Source of the DNA: Salmonella enterica subsp. enterica serovar Typhimurium str. LT2
GTDB lineage: Bacteria; Pseudomonadota; Gammaproteobacteria; Enterobacterales; Enterobacteriaceae
Direction: 5' to 3'
NCBI RefSeq assembly: GCF_000006945.2
Contig: NC_003197.2
Span: 3,286,001-3,350,000 of the forward strand
DNA: 64,000 nucleotides
Shown: piece by piece, positions 59,889 through 64,000 of the stretch
How the letters are laid out: each line of letters begins with the position of its first letter
Numbering within the stretch: the first letter of the stretch is position 1
Notes under the pieces: model-generated
Told to the model about the DNA's origin: nothing
Databases searched by the model: none
What the model saw: only the letters and a program-made list of their open reading frames with translations
Translations under genes and position numbers: made by a program

Positions 59889-60470
59889 TCAGCAACTGTG
59901 CAGTCCAAGAAAATCGACAATCTGGTTGAAATAATCTTCGAAGCCCGTGAATGCGTGATTACCACCCTCGGTCACTGTCTGACGGCAGGAGGCGTAATAT
60001 GCCACCGCCTGGCGGTAATACAGCACTTCATCGCCCGTCTGTTGCAGTAGCCAGATCAGGTCCGGCGCTTCCAGCGGGTCAATCTGCATGACTTTAAGAT
60101 CATAAATATGGCGAGACTCTAGCACATATTGCTGCCCGGTGTAGGGGTTCTCGTTCTGACCGAGATAGTCGGTCAGTAATTCAAAGGGCCGCACGGCGGG
60201 ATTCACCACCACAGCCGGCAGCATAAAACATTGCGACAGCCAGGTGGCGTAATAACCACCCAGCGACGATCCTACCAGCCCTAATGGCGCACCGCCATGC
60301 TCAAGCACGAGAGATTCCAGCAACTCCGCCGCATCGGCAGGATACGGCGGCAGCTGAGGGACGATCATCTCAACATGCGGATGACGCTCCGCCAGCCAGT
60401 TTTTTAGCTGGCACGCTTTTGCCGAGCGAGGGGAACTGTTGAATCCGTGCAAATAGAGAAGCGTAGACAT
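59889..60470 (-). CDS. yqiA: Esterase YqiA (UPF0227, alpha/beta hydrolase)
   Basis: 193-residue hydrolase. The nucleophile elbow is GLVGSSLGGYYATWL near residue 66, with an aspartate in QTGDEVLYYRQA and a histidine in TEGGNHAFTGFEDYF completing the triad. E. coli YqiA hydrolyses short acyl-CoA and p-nitrophenyl esters. It begins by a TGATG overlap with the cpdA stop and precedes parE by 27 bases. Confidence 0.95.
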   Translation of the reverse strand: MSTLLYLHGFNSSPRSAKACQLKNWLAERHPHVEMIVPQLPPYPADAAELLESLVLEHGGAPLGLVGSSLGGYYATWLSQCFMLPAVVVNPAVRPFELLTDYLGQNENPYTGQQYVLESRHIYDLKVMQIDPLEAPDLIWLLQQTGDEVLYYRQAVAYYASCRQTVTEGGNHAFTGFEDYFNQIVDFLGLHSC

Positions 60471-61297
60471 CAGTATCCTTCCGAAGCGGTATCGGGTCGG
60501 AACCGGGTATCCTGCAGGCGATGCACTTCCGTCTCCAGGACGCCGTTCGCCCGGAGCTCCAGCGTACGCCAGCCCGGCGCGATAGTATCCAGCGTAAAGT
60601 TCGCGCAGTGCGGTTTGAACTGTACGCAGGTTGACGGCGACGCCAGCAGACGGCGACCGTTCCAGTCAAGATCCAGCTCCTGGTGAATATGTCCGCATAA
60701 CAGATATTTTACACGCGGGAAATTCGCCAGCACGCTATCCAGCTCACCGGCATTACGCAAGCTGTGCTGATCCAACCAACTGCACCCTGCCGGCAACGGA
60801 TGGTGGTGCAACAGGAGCAATGTCTGTCTCTCTGGCGCATCGGCGAGCTTACGCTCAAGCCATTCCAGTTGGAACTCGCTCAGTTCGCCATGCGGAACGC
60901 CAAACACCTGGCTATCCAGCAACAAAATCTGCCATTGTTCACCGATTAACACGCGTTTAGCCGGGGAAATCCCCGCCTCTTGCAGCGCGCTGTACATTGC
61001 CGGCTGAAAATCATGATTGCCCGGTAGCCAAACGCAAGGCGCGCGAAAGCTTGCGATACCCTCAGCAAAATGCTGATAAGCCGCAGCGGATTGATCCTGC
61101 GCCAGATCGCCGGTGGCCACGATCAGATCATATTCATACTGTTGCGCCCGAATAGCCTCCAGCACGGCCTGGTAACTTTCCCAGGTATTGACGCCTAACA
61201 GCGTTTCATGCTTTTCGGCAAACAGGTGAGTATCTGTAATTTGTAAAATCCTGACTCGGGCCTCACCAGCCAGAGGTAGGGTTAACAGGCTTTCCAA
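60470..61297 (-). CDS. cpdA: 3',5'-cyclic-AMP phosphodiesterase
   Basis: Hydrolyses cAMP to AMP and thereby tunes CRP activity. It is 275 residues, of the metallophosphoesterase fold: QITDTHLFAEKHE, VATGDLAQDQS, WLPGNHDFQPA, LLLHHHPLPAG and LLCGHIHQELD give the metal-binding residues in order. The start is TTG at 61297, supported by AAGGAC at the correct distance and by the E. coli protein end. Twenty-four bases separate it from yqiB. Confidence 0.97.
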   Translation of the reverse strand: MESLLTLPLAGEARVRILQITDTHLFAEKHETLLGVNTWESYQAVLEAIRAQQYEYDLIVATGDLAQDQSAAAYQHFAEGIASFRAPCVWLPGNHDFQPAMYSALQEAGISPAKRVLIGEQWQILLLDSQVFGVPHGELSEFQLEWLERKLADAPERQTLLLLHHHPLPAGCSWLDQHSLRNAGELDSVLANFPRVKYLLCGHIHQELDLDWNGRRLLASPSTCVQFKPHCANFTLDTIAPGWRTLELRANGVLETEVHRLQDTRFRPDTASEGY

Positions 61298-61321
61298 ATG
61301 GTGTCCTTAGGTTTCACGACG

Positions 61322-61744
61322 CTAATAAACCGGAATCGCCATCGCTCCATGTGCTAAACAGAATCGTAGCCAGTCGGCCAGAAACTGATTAATTTGATGC
61401 TTTTCGTCGCGTTGATGCAACTTTTTATTTGGATAATCATACCGCGCTTTGAAGCGAAAGATCTGCTGGCTTGAACACACTTCAGCCACCATCGCATCAT
61501 GGTAGAGGCGCACCGTCAGCGACGGCAGGCTCCAGTAGGTGATGGCTGGCGTCGTTTGCTCGATCGTTACAAGCGTAGTGTATCGGGTCGATTCCACAAT
61601 CGTTAACCGATATTGTACGTTGCCCACCTGATAGCTCACCGTTTCACCGGGGGCGTCATTGCGCGGCAGCAGGCGGCGCAATTGCGAAAAATTGGTTTCG
61701 CACAAACGCATCATTTCTGGGAAGTCAGGTGTATAACGCTTCAT
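61322..61744 (-). CDS. yqiB: Conserved protein YqiB (DUF1249)
   Basis: 140 residues starting MKRYTPDFPEMMRLCETNF at 61744; the longer frame overlapping nudF is rejected. The start codon overlaps the nudF stop as ATGA, so the two are translationally coupled. The body is rich in beta strands (VSYQVGNVQYRLTIVESTRYTTLVTIEQ) with a C-terminal helix FLADWLRFCLAHG. It is conserved across Enterobacterales. No function is assigned; its position with nudF and cpdA suggests nucleotide-related metabolism at most. Confidence 0.93.
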   Translation of the reverse strand: MKRYTPDFPEMMRLCETNFSQLRRLLPRNDAPGETVSYQVGNVQYRLTIVESTRYTTLVTIEQTTPAITYWSLPSLTVRLYHDAMVAEVCSSQQIFRFKARYDYPNKKLHQRDEKHQINQFLADWLRFCLAHGAMAIPVY

Positions 61745-62373
61745 TTTTTCCACTCGTTTTTTAACTCTTGATGATGCAACTGAAGCCATTGCAAAGCGAT
61801 GACTGCGGCTGCGTTGTCGATTTTCCCCTCTTCTACCCACTGGTATGCCTGTTCCCGGCTTACCACATGAACCCGAATATCTTCGTTTTCATCCGCCAGA
61901 CCATGAATACCTACCGCGGTCGTGGCGTCCACTTCACCCACCAGAATAGATGAGCGCTCGCTGGTTCCTCCTGGACTCGCCAGGTAACTGATGACCGGTC
62001 GGGTGCGGCCCACGGTCAGCCCTGCTTCTTCCATCGCCTCCCGCCGGGCGACCGCCTCAATGGTTTCGCCTTCTTCTATCATGCCGGCGACCATCTCCAG
62101 CAGCCACGGCGTAACGCTTGTGTCATATGCGGCAATACGAATCTGTTCGACCAGCACCACCTCGTCGCGTTCAGGGTCAAAGGGTAGCAAGACGGCGGCG
62201 TGCCCGCGCTCAAAAATTTCGCGCTTTACCTCGCCACTCATTTCTCCGTTGAATAAACGATGGCGGAATCGATACACATCCAATGAAAAAAAACCGCGAT
62301 AGCGCGTTTCCCGTGCAATAATTTCTACATCGCTTTTGGTGAAAGTAACTGGCAAGTTGTCTGATTTACGCAT
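61741..62373 (-). CDS. nudF: ADP-ribose diphosphatase (Nudix hydrolase)
   Basis: Hydrolyses ADP-ribose to AMP and ribose 5-phosphate, recycling toxic NAD breakdown products. It is 210 residues. The Nudix box GMIEEGETIEAVARREAMEEAGL spans about residues 96-118 and has all catalytic glutamates. It is first gene of the cluster that ends with parE and is divergent from tolC across 206 bases, so promoters for both share that region. Confidence 0.96.
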   Translation of the reverse strand: MRKSDNLPVTFTKSDVEIIARETRYRGFFSLDVYRFRHRLFNGEMSGEVKREIFERGHAAVLLPFDPERDEVVLVEQIRIAAYDTSVTPWLLEMVAGMIEEGETIEAVARREAMEEAGLTVGRTRPVISYLASPGGTSERSSILVGEVDATTAVGIHGLADENEDIRVHVVSREQAYQWVEEGKIDNAAAVIALQWLQLHHQELKNEWKK

Positions 62374-62474
62374 TGTGCTGCCCTGCTAGCAATAATGATT
62401 AAATGATGAATTTCAAGGGTGGTTGACTGCTGTTTTATCACCCTTGTGGTAAATTGGTGCCAATTAAGGCTCGT

Positions 62475-62494
62475 ATGGCACGTAACGCCAACTT
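62475..62494 (+). promoter_or_regulatory. Mar/Sox/Rob box upstream of tolC
   Basis: ATGGCACGTAACGCCAACTT fits the marbox consensus AYnGCACnnWnnRYYAAAYn with a single mismatch. It lies just upstream of an extended -10 TGCTAGAAT (62512-62520), overlapping the poor -35, as in a class II activated promoter. RamA, MarA, SoxS and Rob control of tolC is known. Confidence 0.75.
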
Positions 62495-62511
62495 TTTGCA
62501 GTGGCGGATTC

Positions 62512-62520
62512 TGCTAGAAT
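62512..62520 (+). promoter_or_regulatory. Extended -10 promoter element of tolC
   Basis: TGCTAGAAT is an extended -10 (TGn plus five of six matches to TATAAT). No good -35 exists at the proper spacing, in line with dependence on the marbox 20 bases upstream. The transcript would begin near 62527, about 53 bases before the start codon. Confidence 0.5.
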
Positions 62521-62579
62521 CAGCAATTATTTTTACAAATTGATCAGCGCTAAATACTGCTTCACAACAAGGAATGCAA

Positions 62580-64000
62580 ATGAAGAAATTGCTCCCCATC
62601 CTTATCGGCCTGAGCCTGTCGGGGTTCAGCACACTAAGCCAGGCAGAGAACCTGATGCAAGTTTATCAGCAAGCACGCCTGAGCAACCCGGAATTGCGTA
62701 AATCCGCTGCCGATCGCGATGCTGCATTCGAAAAAATTAACGAAGCGCGTAGTCCTTTACTGCCGCAACTGGGTTTAGGTGCCGACTACACCTACAGCAA
62801 CGGTTATCGCGATGCGAACGGTATCAACTCCAATGAAACCAGCGCTTCTCTGCAATTAACGCAGACGCTATTTGATATGTCGAAATGGCGTGGGCTCACC
62901 CTGCAAGAAAAAGCAGCAGGCATTCAGGATGTCACCTATCAGACCGATCAGCAGACGCTGATCCTCAATACCGCGAACGCGTATTTTAAGGTATTGAACG
63001 CTATTGATGTGCTTTCCTATACCCAGGCGCAAAAAGAGGCTATCTACCGTCAGTTAGATCAAACGACGCAACGTTTTAACGTGGGTCTGGTCGCCATTAC
63101 CGACGTGCAAAACGCCCGTGCGCAATATGATACCGTACTGGCGAATGAAGTGACCGCCCGCAACAACCTGGATAACGCGGTAGAAGAGCTGCGCCAGGTA
63201 ACCGGCAATTATTACCCGGAGCTGGCGTCGCTTAACGTCGAGCATTTTAAAACCGACAAACCCAAAGCTGTTAATGCGCTGTTGAAGGAAGCGGAAAACC
63301 GTAACCTGTCGCTGTTGCAGGCGCGTTTAAGTCAGGATCTGGCGCGCGAGCAAATCCGTCAGGCGCAGGATGGTCACCTGCCGACGCTGAATTTAACGGC
63401 CTCAACCGGCATTTCTGATACCTCTTATAGCGGTTCTAAAACCAACTCCACCCAGTACGACGATAGCAACATGGGGCAGAATAAAATCGGCCTTAACTTC
63501 TCCCTGCCGCTGTATCAAGGTGGGATGGTTAACTCGCAGGTAAAACAGGCGCAGTATAACTTCGTCGGCGCAAGCGAACAGCTGGAAAGCGCGCACCGTA
63601 GCGTGGTGCAGACCGTACGTTCTTCCTTTAACAATATTAACGCCTCCATCAGCAGCATCAACGCGTATAAACAGGCGGTCGTTTCCGCGCAAAGTTCTTT
63701 GGATGCCATGGAAGCCGGTTACTCGGTCGGTACACGTACCATTGTTGACGTACTGGATGCCACCACCACTCTGTATGATGCCAAGCAGCAACTGGCCAAC
63801 GCGCGTTATACCTATTTGATTAATCAGTTAAATATCAAATATGCGCTCGGTACGCTGAACGAGCAGGATCTGCTCGCGCTTAACAGTACGTTGGGTAAAC
63901 CTATCCCGACGTCGCCGGAAAGCGTAGCGCCGGAAACGCCAGATCAGGATGCTGCCGCAGACGGTTATAATGCTCATAGCGCCGCGCCAGCAGTACAGCC
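62580..64000 (+). CDS. tolC: Outer-membrane efflux channel TolC (3' end cut by window)
   Basis: Trimeric outer-membrane channel and periplasmic tunnel serving AcrAB, MacAB, EmrAB and type I secretion. About 473 of roughly 491 residues are present. The signal peptide KKLLPILIGLSLSGFSTLSQA precedes the mature AENLMQVYQQARLSN. The internal repeat of the outer-membrane-factor fold is visible, for instance FNVGLVAITDVQNARAQYD and YSVGTRTIVDVLDATTTLYD, the equivalent turns of the two halves. I start at the second ATG (62580), matching E. coli; an ATG two codons earlier is in frame. ACAAGGA is the ribosome site. Confidence 0.98.
   Translation, partial: MKKLLPILIGLSLSGFSTLSQAENLMQVYQQARLSNPELRKSAADRDAAFEKINEARSPLLPQLGLGADYTYSNGYRDANGINSNETSASLQLTQTLFDMSKWRGLTLQEKAAGIQDVTYQTDQQTLILNTANAYFKVLNAIDVLSYTQAQKEAIYRQLDQTTQRFNVGLVAITDVQNARAQYDTVLANEVTARNNLDNAVEELRQVTGNYYPELASLNVEHFKTDKPKAVNALLKEAENRNLSLLQARLSQDLAREQIRQAQDGHLPTLNLTASTGISDTSYSGSKTNSTQYDDSNMGQNKIGLNFSLPLYQGGMVNSQVKQAQYNFVGASEQLESAHRSVVQTVRSSFNNINASISSINAYKQAVVSAQSSLDAMEAGYSVGTRTIVDVLDATTTLYDAKQQLANARYTYLINQLNIKYALGTLNEQDLLALNSTLGKPIPTSPESVAPETPDQDAAADGYNAHSAAPAVQ

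Noticed and set aside
1..64000. tRNA, rRNA, CRISPR arrays, integrase-bounded islands
   Set aside because: Scanned by eye for tRNA-like CCA ends with cloverleaf context, regularly spaced repeats and integrase or transposase motifs; none was convincing.

Overview
The window is enterobacterial chromosome, and gene content and order match Salmonella enterica subsp. enterica (the Typhimurium-like block from the STM3126 region to tolC). Many proteins look near-identical to Escherichia coli K-12 orthologues (hyb operon, gsp, yghU, exbBD, metC, yqhD, parC, parE, tolC). They are interleaved with genes absent from that E. coli interval: an amine-type catabolic cluster, an orphan Hcp/TssE pair, a uxuA-uxuB-uxaC operon, two substrate-binding proteins next to hydrogenase 2, three unrecognised genes, a TRAP transporter and an AraC/GyrI-like regulator. 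No rRNA, tRNA, complete insertion sequence, prophage or CRISPR array was seen.

Layout. 1-4.5 kb: FAD oxidoreductase, cupin and APC permease, divergent from an aldehyde dehydrogenase. 4.6-6.2 kb: hcp-tssE-like pair with a long AT-rich leader carrying two FNR-type boxes. 6.2-8.0 kb: NodB-fold deacetylase/imidase-like gene plus nitrilase-superfamily amidohydrolase. 8.4-14.3 kb: hexuronate module (MFS transporter, uxuA, uxuB, uxaC) with two UxuR/ExuR-type operators. 14.6-19.3 kb: soluble zinc-binding-domain chemoreceptor (mcpA), then divergent gsp and yghU. 19.4-28.3 kb: two substrate-binding proteins, the full hydrogenase-2 operon hybOABCDEFG and yghW; ModE-like palindromes lie at both ends. 28.3-30.8 kb: chemoreceptor mcpB and yqhA. 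30.8-32.5 kb: a 208-bp MITE-like repeat and three unknown genes. 32.6-40.3 kb: yghA, exbBD (Fur box), metC (met box), yghB, yqhC, yqhD, dkgA. 40.4-48.4 kb: DASS transporter plus HIT protein, small membrane protein, ygiQ, TRAP transporter dctPQM. 48.5-62.4 kb: ftsP, plsC, parC, AraC/GyrI-like regulator, visP, qseBC, mdaB, ygiN, parE, yqiA, cpdA, yqiB, nudF. 62.6 kb to the end: tolC with an upstream marbox, truncated by the window edge.

The accessory metabolism suits gut and anaerobic life: hydrogen oxidation, hexuronate use, TRAP and DASS carboxylate uptake, two flagellar-regulon chemoreceptors, and thiol/aldehyde defence (gsp, yghU, yqhD, dkgA, mdaB). The least explained parts are the ModE-box-controlled pair of orphan binding proteins beside hydrogenase 2, the deacetylase-like/nitrilase pair (possibly cyclic-imide degradation), the orphan Hcp/TssE pair and the three-gene unknown island next to the MITE. 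All family assignments come from reading motifs and from remembered orthologues; no database search was run.
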